From positions 1 through 5,960 of the forward strand of contig JAQQAK010000370.1 in assembly GCA_028527945.1 (NCBI GenBank): DNA of 5,960 bases, written 5' to 3'. Source of the stretch: Spirochaetaceae bacterium. GTDB lineage: Bacteria; Spirochaetota; Spirochaetia; UBA9216. The position numbers and the translations under genes are program-made. Below are positions 1 to 5,960 of this stretch, one piece after another; positions within the stretch are counted from its first letter, which is position 1; each line of letters begins with the position of its first letter. The notes under the pieces were generated by a model. The model made no database searches, was not told the origin of the DNA, and was given only the letters and a program-made list of their open reading frames with translations.

Positions 1-203
1 TCTGTTATTGTTTTTATTGAACTTGGTCTTGCCTCAGGATCCAGACCAAAATCAGCTACAAGCTTACCCCATATTTCAGCACGCTGTACTGAATCTATTC
101 CAAGGTCTGCTTCAAGATCCAATTCCTCACCAAGCATGTCTTCAGGATAACCTGTTGATTCTGCCAATACATTCTTGGCTCGTACAATCCAGGTTGCTTT
201 ATC
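1..203 (-). other. Acyl carrier protein domain (ACP), cut by the window edge
   Basis: Residues about 1485-1551, truncated on the left. The phosphopantetheine attachment site is Ser1522 in EADLGIDSVQRAEIWGKL (codon 90-92). The preceding TGYPEDMLGEELD is the usual helix I to loop region of a PKS/Pfa ACP. A flexible Ala/Ser/Pro/Val-rich linker (about 1430-1484) tethers it to the AT. Pfa-type synthases commonly carry several ACPs in tandem, so more copies may follow, but none is visible here. Confidence 0.9.
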
Positions 204-3200
204 TACAGCTGTAACTGATGGCTTGGCAGCAGTTTTAACAACTGGAGCCGAAGCATCTTTTATTGCAGAACTTGTAACAGCCGGAGATTCTGTAGCTTTT
301 ATAGAAGAAACGGAACTTACAGCTGGCTGAGATAATACAGGAGCTGTATTTCCGAAAGATGATTTACCTGAAGATTTCTTAAATCTTCTATGAGATTCAC
401 TCAATAAAGAAATAACAGCCGGCTCATTTTCTCGTAAATATGACATAAAGTCTGAATCAATAGTAAAAGCGACACCAGCGCGCATACCAGAAACTCCAGT
501 ACCAATTCTGCCAAGTCCTGTAAGATAGGCCATAGAACGTCTGAAAGTTTCTTCATCTCCTATTTTAGGATGAATTGAAGGAACGGCCTTAAAATCTCTA
601 TCCTTCAAGATTACTTTAATATAATTAGTAACAGCCCACTTAGGACCTACTTCAAGAAAGTTCCTTGAACCGTCATCATAAAGTTTGTTAATAACTGTAG
701 GCATGTCAAGCTGAGTTGTAAGCTGAAGAGATAAATGTTTTGCAAGTTCTTCAGAATCTTTAAAAGAAATATAATCCTTTGTAATTGTAGACATTATTGG
801 AATTGAAGGCTGCCTGCAAGGAAGAACCTCGATGGCTTTTCTAAAAGGCTCAACTGCGTCTTCCATAAAACGTGAATGGAACGCGGAACCTATTGCAAGA
901 ATCCTTGCCTCAAGCCCAAGTGTTTCTGCTGTTTCTGAAAGTTTCATGATAACATCTTTCTTTCCAGCAAAAATAAACTGGCCTGGAGCATTGATATTGG
1001 ACAATACAACTTCTCCACCACCAAGACTTAAAAGGGCATCACGCTGAGTATCACTACAAGCGATGCTCATCATCTTTAGATCAAGTCCACGTCCGCCTTC
1101 TTTAGCAGCTTTAATTCTGGCTGAAACAACCTTGTAAGCATCCTCAAGACTCCATACACCCTGCGCAGCAAGAGCCGAAATCTCTCCGAAACTATGACCT
1201 ACCATTGAATCTGGAACAACACCCATAGAAGCATAAACACGGGCAAGACCTACTTCTACTGCAAACAGTGAAATCTGAGCTCCATCCAAGCCTCCAAGAT
1301 GAGCTGCCGCTTCTTTAGGATCATTACTTCCGTAAAGATCAGCAAGAAGATCAAAACCAATATCAGCCTTGGCAAGATTGTGAACTTTATCAATAACTTC
1401 TCTAAACTCAGGTAATGTCTCATATAAAAAGCGCCCCATCCCAACATAGTGAGTGCCCTGACCAGGAAAACAGAAAGTAAGCTTTTCAGAAGAAGCCTTT
1501 CTATTATCAATGAGATATATTCCCTGATTTTCAAGTGGAGCAAGATTAGCATTGTTATCTATAAACTTGATAACAGTTGACAATTTATTTTTCAGAGTAG
1601 CAGGAGAATCATATGAAGCAGTTAAAATAAGAGGATCTGAATCATTCTTGACAATCTTTCCTGAATCAATCCAAAGCTGACAAGCCTTTCTTATATCTCC
1701 AAGAGATTGACCTGTTATTTTAAAGATTCCCTCAATTGTATCATAAGAAGAAGAGGATGAGGAATTAACAGGTTGACTAACACTGGCAGAAGCAGGAGCC
1801 GCTTCAGGAACATTGAAAGAAATACCTTTTTCAGCATTCTCCAAACCTTCATCACCAGCTGAAATAACAGCAAAATAATTTGCACCACCAAGACCAAGAG
1901 AGGTTACACCACCTGCTGTAAAAGTCTTCTCAAGAGGTGCAGTCTTCTTCTGCGGACAAGCTTTATCAAGGATTCCTTCTATTTCAGGCCTGTAATTTTC
2001 AAGATTTCTTATCCCCGGAACCTGACGGCCGGTAAGAGTCCCTATAACACTTAAAACACTTGCTGCTCCAGAACCGCCAAAACTATGTCCGACGTGAGAT
2101 TTAACAGCAGTAATATGAACAGGAGGAGTTCCTCCTTCCGGTCTTAGAGCTCTGGCAATAGCGCCAGCCTCACAAATATCAGATAAACGGTTTGCTGAAC
2201 CATGAGTATCAACAACACCAATTTCTTCAGGTTTAATCTTTGTATGCCTCATTCCTTCAGCAATTGCGTGATAAATTGCGTCCTCTGTTGGAGCGACCAT
2301 TGATCTAGTCTTATATTCAGAAGAACCAGCAACATTACTGATAATTCCAAAAACCTTATCGTTGGCAGCCCTGGCATCTTTAAGTCGTTTAACCAAGAAC
2401 AATGCACCGCCTTCTCCGCTGAGAAAACCAGAACCATCTTTATCAAATGGTTTGGCAACATCAACTGCAATTGCGCCAAGGCGATCAACAGATGTCTCAA
2501 ACGCGTTAGTTGTGTGCCGGTTAAGACCTCCTGTAATCATTGCATCGATATCAGAAAACATTAGCTGGTACATTGCAGGAAGAAAAGCTGCTAAACCTGA
2601 AGAACAAGCAGTATCAACAGTAAAGTTTGGTCCATTACAGTTAAGTCTGTTTGCAACGATTCCTGCGTTAACATTAGACATCCAGCCAGGAAGTGTTGCT
2701 TCTGTCAAAGGAGGTCCATCAGCAAGAACCGCATCAATTGTTTTTTGTAAAGGATCTGTTATTTTATCAGCATATTTACTAAAAGTTTCAGTCAGACGAA
2801 TGGCTTCACCATATTCATCAGCTGATAATGGATAGAAAATTGTAGAGAAATTATCGTCATGCATTGAACCAATGCTTACACCAATATTTTTATGTTCCTT
2901 TATATCCATTCCATAATCAGCAAGAAGCCTGTCACTCATTTCTACAGAAAGAATCTGGGCAGGTGAAGTCTGAGAAATAGAATTTGGAGTAACTTTTAAA
3001 CGTAAATAATTGATATCAAAATCATCAAGAAGAGCTATCTTACGAGTGCCTATTCGCTCATTAACAGGTCCTTTTGAAATATTCTCCTGCCATCCAAGTT
3101 TTTCAGCATCAATATCTTCAAAGTTATCTTTTCCAGCAAGAAGATTATCCCAGAAAGTTTCAGGCTTTATAGCACCAGGATATCTATTAACAATACCTAC

Positions 3201-4655
3201 AATGGCCATATCCCTGTCAGGCGTGACTCGTTCACGAACAGTATAAGAAGGAGCCTGTTCAAGAATTGCATGATAGTTAACTCCACCAAAACCACTGGTT
3301 GTAACAGCAGCATATCGGCTTCCGTTTTCACGGGGAGCCCAATCAAGGACTTCATTATTTATAATAAAAGCATCATTTTTCTCTGATGCAAGTTTTGTGA
3401 GTTCTCTAAATCTTGGCATATGAGGGATTTTTCCCGCGTTCATTGCAAGAATAGTCTTTATAAGACCAGCAACACCAGAACCTGCCTTCAAATGCCCAAT
3501 CTGATGCTTTACTGTTCCGAGATACAGTGGATTAGAAACCTCTCTATCACCATAAGCCGCATTTATTGCATCATACTCGTTAGCGTCTCCAACAACAGTA
3601 GATGTAGCATGAGCTTCGAGAAACTGAATATCAGAAGCCTTAATCTCCGCGCATTTAAGAGCCTTTTCAAGAGCAATAGCTCTCTGTTCTGATGATGGGT
3701 TATAAATAGCCTGACCAGCACCGTCACTTGTTGTTCCAATTCCACGGATAACAGCTTTAATGTTATCTCCATCAGCAACAGCATCTTCAAGCCGTTTAAG
3801 AACAACAACACCTCCACCTTCTCCAATAACAAGTCCATTGGCATTATTATCAAACGGATTGCTCTTTCCATCAGGACTAAGTCCGCCTAATCGAGAAAAA
3901 CCTATATATATGGGAGGATTTATTCCTAAATCTATACCCCCGGCAATCGCGATACGGGCATCCCCCGCCATAAGTGCATGACAGGCAGTGTTAAGAGCTA
4001 CGAAAGATGACGCACAAGCACCATCAACAGACATGTTAAATCCCTTAACCCCAAAAACCTGCGCGATTCTATTAGACAAAGAAGAAGCAACTGCTCCTAT
4101 TGAAGTTATTGAAGGATAGAAATTGTGACCTCGTTTTCTTAATGTTTCAGAAAACTCTTCAAAAAGCTGTTCTTTCTCTGAAGAAGAAAGACCTGCTGCA
4201 TCAAGATATGGTTCAAACTTTGCAAAAAACTTTAATCTATTCAGATAAAGTGTAACATGAGCAAACTCATCTACACCGGAAGCGCCAATAACAGTAACAC
4301 CCTGTTCAAGTTCTGGTGATTTAGGTTTAATTCCCGCATCAGCCAAAGCCTGCTTTACAGCTTCCATAGCAACAAGCTGTGCTCTATCGACTCCTTCCAA
4401 ATTCTTTGGCGGAATCCCGTATTCTATTGGATTAAAATCAAAATCTTTAAGAAAGCAACCTTTCGTAGTTACCGATTTATGATTAATACGTTCTTTAGAC
4501 CAGAAAGACTTCATAGGCCATAAATGCTCAGGCATATCTTTTACATATTCATCGCCAGACAGTATATTTGCCCAATACTCATCAGTATTATTTGCTTCAG
4601 GGAAAACACACCCCATTCCAATTACTGCAATATCATAGTTATCAATCTTAGACAT
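1..4655 (-). CDS. Giant type I polyketide / secondary-lipid synthase (KS-KS-AT-ACP...), 3' end outside window
   Basis: The frame is open from the ATG at 4655-4653 to the left edge (1551 complete codons), so the C-terminus is missing. Domains in order are: ketosynthase 1 (about residues 7-465; Cys214, His349, His388), ketosynthase 2 (about 484-932; Cys684, His818, His857), a serine-rich linker with six consecutive Ser (966-971), acyltransferase (about 1059-1372; GHSFGE with Ser1155, His1260), a Ser/Ala/Pro linker (about 1430-1485) and an ACP (from about 1485; Ser1522). Such enzymes load malonyl units through the AT onto the ACP and condense them in the cytoplasm into long acyl or polyketide chains. 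The long insert before each active-site Cys and the LGIDSV-type ACP motif resemble polyunsaturated-fatty-acid and related secondary-lipid synthases (Pfa-like) more than modular antibiotic PKSs; this is a family-level judgement without a search. The start is supported by GAGAGG four bases upstream, and the KS fold begins at residue 7. Reductive domains or partner genes would lie to the left. The final product is unknown. Confidence 0.93.
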   Translation of the reverse strand, partial: MSKIDNYDIAVIGMGCVFPEANNTDEYWANILSGDEYVKDMPEHLWPMKSFWSKERINHKSVTTKGCFLKDFDFNPIEYGIPPKNLEGVDRAQLVAMEAVKQALADAGIKPKSPELEQGVTVIGASGVDEFAHVTLYLNRLKFFAKFEPYLDAAGLSSSEKEQLFEEFSETLRKRGHNFYPSITSIGAVASSLSNRIAQVFGVKGFNMSVDGACASSFVALNTACHALMAGDARIAIAGGIDLGINPPIYIGFSRLGGLSPDGKSNPFDNNANGLVIGEGGGVVVLKRLEDAVADGDNIKAVIRGIGTTSDGAGQAIYNPSSEQRAIALEKALKCAEIKASDIQFLEAHATSTVVGDANEYDAINAAYGDREVSNPLYLGTVKHQIGHLKAGSGVAGLIKTILAMNAGKIPHMPRFRELTKLASEKNDAFIINNEVLDWAPRENGSRYAAVTTSGFGGVNYHAILEQAPSYTVRERVTPDRDMAIVGIVNRYPGAIKPETFWDNLLAGKDNFEDIDAEKLGWQENISKGPVNERIGTRKIALLDDFDINYLRLKVTPNSISQTSPAQILSVEMSDRLLADYGMDIKEHKNIGVSIGSMHDDNFSTIFYPLSADEYGEAIRLTETFSKYADKITDPLQKTIDAVLADGPPLTEATLPGWMSNVNAGIVANRLNCNGPNFTVDTACSSGLAAFLPAMYQLMFSDIDAMITGGLNRHTTNAFETSVDRLGAIAVDVAKPFDKDGSGFLSGEGGALFLVKRLKDARAANDKVFGIISNVAGSSEYKTRSMVAPTEDAIYHAIAEGMRHTKIKPEEIGVVDTHGSANRLSDICEAGAIARALRPEGGTPPVHITAVKSHVGHSFGGSGAASVLSVIGTLTGRQVPGIRNLENYRPEIEGILDKACPQKKTAPLEKTFTAGGVTSLGLGGANYFAVISAGDEGLENAEKGISFNVPEAAPASASVSQPVNSSSSSSYDTIEGIFKITGQSLGDIRKACQLWIDSGKIVKNDSDPLILTASYDSPATLKNKLSTVIKFIDNNANLAPLENQGIYLIDNRKASSEKLTFCFPGQGTHYVGMGRFLYETLPEFREVIDKVHNLAKADIGFDLLADLYGSNDPKEAAAHLGGLDGAQISLFAVEVGLARVYASMGVVPDSMVGHSFGEISALAAQGVWSLEDAYKVVSARIKAAKEGGRGLDLKMMSIACSDTQRDALLSLGGGEVVLSNINAPGQFIFAGKKDVIMKLSETAETLGLEARILAIGSAFHSRFMEDAVEPFRKAIEVLPCRQPSIPIMSTITKDYISFKDSEELAKHLSLQLTTQLDMPTVINKLYDDGSRNFLEVGPKWAVTNYIKVILKDRDFKAVPSIHPKIGDEETFRRSMAYLTGLGRIGTGVSGMRAGVAFTIDSDFMSYLRENEPAVISLLSESHRRFKKSSGKSSFGNTAPVLSQPAVSSVSSIKATESPAVTSSAIKDASAPVVKTAAKPSVTAVDKATWIVRAKNVLAESTGYPEDMLGEELDLEADLGIDSVQRAEIWGKLVADFGLDPEARPSSIKTIT
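540..1481 (-). other. Acyltransferase domain (AT), probably malonyl-specific
   Basis: Residues about 1059-1372. It starts with FPGQGTHYVGMG, the usual AT entry motif. The nucleophile is Ser1155 in GHSFGE (codon 1191-1193) and the catalytic His is His1260 in SAFHSRFME. Arg1180 (in SARIKAAKE) is placed where FabD-type transferases hold the arginine that binds the malonyl carboxylate, and AFH resembles the malonyl-type HAFH signature rather than the methylmalonyl YASH. Both points favour malonyl-CoA as substrate. NINAPGQFIFAG (1221-1232) matches the conserved Asn-x-Pro-x-Gln region, and FLEVGPKWAV (1333-1342) the C-terminal strand. The domain would charge the downstream ACP and perhaps further carriers outside the window. 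Confidence 0.9.
1860..3206 (-). other. Ketosynthase domain 2 (KS2) of the synthase
   Basis: Residues about 484-932, starting at DMAIVGIVNRYPGA, only about 20 residues after KS1 ends. Cys684 sits in a canonical DTACSSG (codon 2604-2606), His818 in DTHGSANRLSD, and His857 in KSHVGHSFGGSG. The domain ends with GLGGANYFAVIS. All three catalytic residues are kept, so nothing here marks it as a chain-length-factor-like dead domain. The first His motif deviates from HGTGTxxGD (Ser820 and Asn822 replace Thr). KS1 and KS2 differ throughout, so they are not a recent duplication. A role as a second condensing, loading or gatekeeping KS is inference. Confidence 0.92.
3261..4637 (-). other. Ketosynthase domain 1 (KS1) of the synthase
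   Basis: Residues about 7-465. The domain opens with DIAVIGMGCVFPEA, a standard KS N-terminus. The nucleophile is Cys214 in DGACASS (codon 4014-4016). The catalytic histidines are His349 in EAHATSTVVGD and His388 in KHQIGHLKAGSG. It closes with GFGGVNYHAIL (455-465). The triad is complete, so the domain should condense acyl groups. Compared with the usual DTACSSS and HGTGT motifs, the DGACASS and HATST variants are the forms I associate with Pfa-like and glycolipid-type synthases, from memory and not checked. About 85 residues separate the GASGV strand from Cys214, longer than in modular PKS ketosynthases. The extra segment (about 133-177) looks charged and helical. Confidence 0.93.
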
Positions 4656-4659
4656 AAAA

Positions 4660-4665
4660 CCTCTC
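4660..4665 (-). promoter_or_regulatory. Ribosome binding site of the synthase gene
   Basis: GAGAGG lies four bases (TTTT) before the ATG at 4655-4653. The spacing is short, but no other in-frame start nearby has a better site. It sets the start of the KS-KS-AT-ACP protein. Confidence 0.7.
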
Positions 4666-4746
4666 AATAATTATGCTTTACTTTCTATGCTCAGGAAGAA
4701 AAACTATTTTAAGCTAGACCTCCCCCCATAACGGGTGTAAATTTTA

Positions 4747-4766
4747 CCTATAAACGAAGATATAGG
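4747..4766 (-). repeat. Second hairpin in the synthase leader
   Basis: CCTATA (4747-4752) and TATAGG (4761-4766) are perfect 6-bp arms separated by 8 bases. It directly abuts an 11-base palindrome, GTAAATTTTAC (4737-4747). Both lie in the leader between the promoter candidate and the synthase start. The function is unknown, and a stem this short and AT-rich would be weak on its own. Confidence 0.4.
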
Positions 4767-4792
4767 CTAATGCATCGAAGATCAAGACTTAA

Positions 4793-4807
4793 TCAGCTTC
4801 CAGCTGA
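4793..4807 (-). repeat. Short perfect hairpin in the synthase leader
   Basis: TCAGCT (4793-4798) and AGCTGA (4802-4807) form a perfect 6-bp inverted repeat around a 3-base centre. It falls in the predicted untranslated leader, about 25 bases after the likely transcription start. It could be an operator or an RNA hairpin. No U-run follows it on the minus strand, so it is not a typical intrinsic terminator. Confidence 0.5.
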
Positions 4808-4837
4808 AAAAATAAATCCCAAAGCAATATCACTTAT

Positions 4838-4865
4838 TTTATATATTTATTAAAACGCATGTCAA
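4838..4865 (-). promoter_or_regulatory. Sigma70-type promoter candidate for the synthase gene
   Basis: On the minus strand a perfect TTGACA (4865-4860) is followed after 16 bases by TATAAA (4843-4838). An overlapping TAAAAT (4841-4836) gives 18-base spacing. Transcription would start near 4831, leaving an untranslated leader of about 175 bases before the synthase ATG. The DNA is AT-rich, so chance -10 matches are common, but the perfect -35 at good spacing makes this the best promoter in the region. Confidence 0.6.
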
Positions 4866-4995
4866 ATTTTTCCATATCTAAATTTAACCTAAAGTTATAT
4901 TTCTGCCAATAACTACAGCAACATTAGCCAACTTTTAACACAAACACTGTTCATAATTTTCCTTCAATAATATAGGTTTATTATTTATTAAATTT

Positions 4996-5036
4996 TAATT
5001 TTTATGAGTAAATAGCTTATCTATTCATAAAATTTA
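4996..5036. repeat. Imperfect AT-rich dyad upstream of the sensor gene
   Basis: The left arm TAATTTTTATGA (4996-5007) and the right arm TCATAAAATTTA (5025-5036) match at 11 of 12 positions as an inverted repeat. Inside, ATAG (5012-5015) pairs with CTAT (5021-5024) after a 4-base bulge (GTAA). It lies about 70-110 bases before the sensor ATG, just upstream of the promoter candidate, where an activator or repressor site could sit. AT-rich DNA produces such dyads by chance, so the regulatory role is inference. Confidence 0.4.
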
Positions 5037-5046
5037 GCAAACTATA

Positions 5047-5075
5047 TTGCTATATAAATAAAATACACATAATAT
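5047..5075 (+). promoter_or_regulatory. Weak promoter candidate for the sensor gene
   Basis: TTGCTA (5047-5052) is followed after 17 bases by TAATAT (5070-5075), with an overlapping CATAAT (5068-5073) at 15 bases. Each box matches the sigma70 consensus only partly. The placement, about 30 bases before the start codon, is plausible, but the surrounding AT-richness lowers its value. Confidence 0.3.
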
Positions 5076-5093
5076 TAAATAAGACAATTCTAT

Positions 5094-5097
5094 GGAG
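5094..5097 (+). promoter_or_regulatory. Ribosome binding site of the sensor gene
   Basis: GGAG is separated by seven bases from the ATG at 5105-5107. It decides the start: two nearer-upstream ATGs (5092 and 5098) share another frame that stops after a dozen or fewer codons. Confidence 0.75.
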
Positions 5098-5104
5098 ATG
5101 CTTA

Positions 5105-5960
5105 ATGAAAAAAACTTCTTTACATTCTAAAATAAGAATAGCCATAACAGTTCCGTTTATACTGCTAGCAATAATCATTTACACGTTTGTATATAATATA
5201 GAATATGAAAACCTCACAGAAGAAAGAAAAGAACTTATAAAAAGTGAAGTTTTATCGTGCGTAGATTACTATAACGCTTTAACCCTAAAAATACCAAAAG
5301 CTCAAGCAGATTACGCGCTTTTTACCTTTGTTAATAATGTAATTTATTCTGAAAAATTAGGCGGATATTTCTACTTATATGATATGAATGGAAAACTTCT
5401 TGCGCACAGATATCTTAAAGAAAAAATAAATACAAGCTTATATGATTTCCAGGACACTAAAGGAAACTATGTAATAAGAGAACACATCGAATTGGTCAAG
5501 AAAAACCCAAAAGGAGACTTTTTAACCTTTTGGTTCATAAAAAATGATAGTGACACACAAAGTTATCCAAAAATTGCTTTTACCAAAAAGATCGGCTCAG
5601 ATATGCTCATTGGAACAGGTGTGTACTTCGATGATCTGAAACATAGGGCTACTTTAGTAGCTGTAACAATAGCAGGAATGCTTATTGCCGGCTTAATAAT
5701 AACTATGGTTATTCTTAAATTTCTGATGAAACGAATACTCTCTCCTCTTAAAGATATGGAGGATATTCTTCAGAAAATGGCAGAAGGAAACCTTAATCAA
5801 CAACTAACATTTACCAGTAACGACGAACTTGGAAAAATGTCTGAAAGTCTTAGTGAGTTCATAATAAAGCTGAACAGTTCTATTGGAGAAATTAAAACAA
5901 ACGAAGAAGAACTGAACAACCTTGTTTCTTTTATACAAGAAGATGTATCTAGTTACACTG
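5105..5960 (+). CDS. Membrane sensor with single Cache and HAMP domains, probable methyl-accepting chemotaxis protein (3' end outside window)
   Basis: 285 codons are visible. A short basic N-terminus (KKTSLHSKIR) leads into transmembrane helix 1 (about residues 11-30). Residues about 33-178 form an extracytoplasmic ligand-binding region of the single-Cache (sCache_2) type, recognised by GGYFYLYDMNGKLLAH (86-101), the following DTKGNYVIREHIELVKKNP, the PKIAF strand (155-159) and the closing GTGVYFDDL (171-179). Transmembrane helix 2 spans about 183-205. A HAMP domain follows (about 206-258), with the conserved Pro in ILSPLKDME and the DELG motif (240-243). The last residues (about 259-285) are polar and helical, fitting the start of a chemoreceptor signalling coiled coil. 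Such proteins bind small organic ligands outside and control CheA, biasing the flagellar motor. The output domain is not visible, so a histidine kinase or diguanylate cyclase remains possible. Ile codons are mostly ATA (18 of 30). Confidence 0.85.
   Translation, partial: MKKTSLHSKIRIAITVPFILLAIIIYTFVYNIEYENLTEERKELIKSEVLSCVDYYNALTLKIPKAQADYALFTFVNNVIYSEKLGGYFYLYDMNGKLLAHRYLKEKINTSLYDFQDTKGNYVIREHIELVKKNPKGDFLTFWFIKNDSDTQSYPKIAFTKKIGSDMLIGTGVYFDDLKHRATLVAVTIAGMLIAGLIITMVILKFLMKRILSPLKDMEDILQKMAEGNLNQQLTFTSNDELGKMSESLSEFIIKLNSSIGEIKTNEEELNNLVSFIQEDVSSYT

Larger units (their letters stand above)
4656..5104. other. AT-rich intergenic region between divergent genes
   Basis: The 449 bases carry the regulatory regions of both genes. 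The left part (4656-4865) holds the synthase RBS, its leader with two hairpins and its promoter. The right part (about 4866-5104) is very AT-rich and holds a dyad at 4996-5036, a weak promoter candidate at 5047-5075 and the sensor RBS. I see no tRNA, no convincing small ORF, no intrinsic terminator and no insertion-sequence end. Confidence 0.8.

Noticed and set aside
2362..2835. A 157-codon plus-strand reading frame opposite KS2
   Set aside because: It lies wholly antisense to a conserved catalytic domain, and its product is low-complexity (Ser/Ala/Pro/Arg) and resembles no family I know. It is a shadow of the synthase codons.
3563..3871. A 102-codon minus-strand frame inside KS1
   Set aside because: It is out of frame with the synthase and gives a Leu-rich product from the shifted codons of the real gene.
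4709..4729. Six-codon ORF (ATG GGG GGA GGT CTA GCT TAA) in the synthase leader, as a possible leader peptide
   Set aside because: It has no ribosome binding site upstream, and such short frames are expected by chance. The GGGGGGAGG run inside it is not close enough to the real start to be its RBS.
4890..4912. TAAAGTTA...GCCAATAA, resembling a flagellar sigma28 promoter for the sensor
   Set aside because: Only 11 bases separate TAAA from GCC, not the usual 15. The GCCAATAA also differs from GCCGATAA at one base, and the site is almost 200 bases from the start.
1..5960. CRISPR arrays, insertion sequences, tRNA or rRNA genes
   Set aside because: No regularly spaced repeats, transposase motifs, terminal inverted repeats or RNA gene signatures were seen on either strand.

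Overview
The window holds two incomplete, divergently transcribed genes separated by a 449-base AT-rich intergenic region. The left 78% (positions 1-4655, minus strand) is one uninterrupted reading frame of at least 1551 codons that runs off the left edge. It encodes the N-terminal part of a giant type I, iterative-looking polyketide / secondary-lipid synthase. The domain order read from the translation is ketosynthase 1 (KS1), ketosynthase 2 (KS2), acyltransferase (AT), Ser/Ala/Pro-rich linker and acyl carrier protein (ACP), with the rest outside the window. I translated every codon from the start to position 3 and found no stop or frameshift.

The right end (positions 5105-5960, plus strand) is the N-terminal 285 codons of a membrane sensor: transmembrane helix, periplasmic single-Cache domain, second transmembrane helix, HAMP domain, then a helical start of the signalling part. 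It is most likely a methyl-accepting chemotaxis protein, but the output domain lies beyond the right edge.

The intergenic region holds a good sigma70-type promoter for the synthase (TTGACA, 16-base spacer, TATAAA on the minus strand). This implies a leader of about 175 bases that contains two short perfect hairpins and a palindrome. On the sensor side there is an imperfect AT-rich dyad and a weak promoter candidate.

The low G+C content, AT-rich intergenic DNA and the pairing of a Cache/HAMP sensor with a Pfa-like synthase would suit a motile, Gram-negative-type anaerobe (for example a spirochaete or another gut or sediment bacterium). The taxon cannot be fixed from this sequence. The most notable feature is the tandem KS-KS head in which both ketosynthases keep the Cys-His-His triad. 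The characterised Pfa-type KS-CLF pairs differ, because there the second member has lost its catalytic cysteine. The two genes do not form an operon, and no functional link between them is shown.
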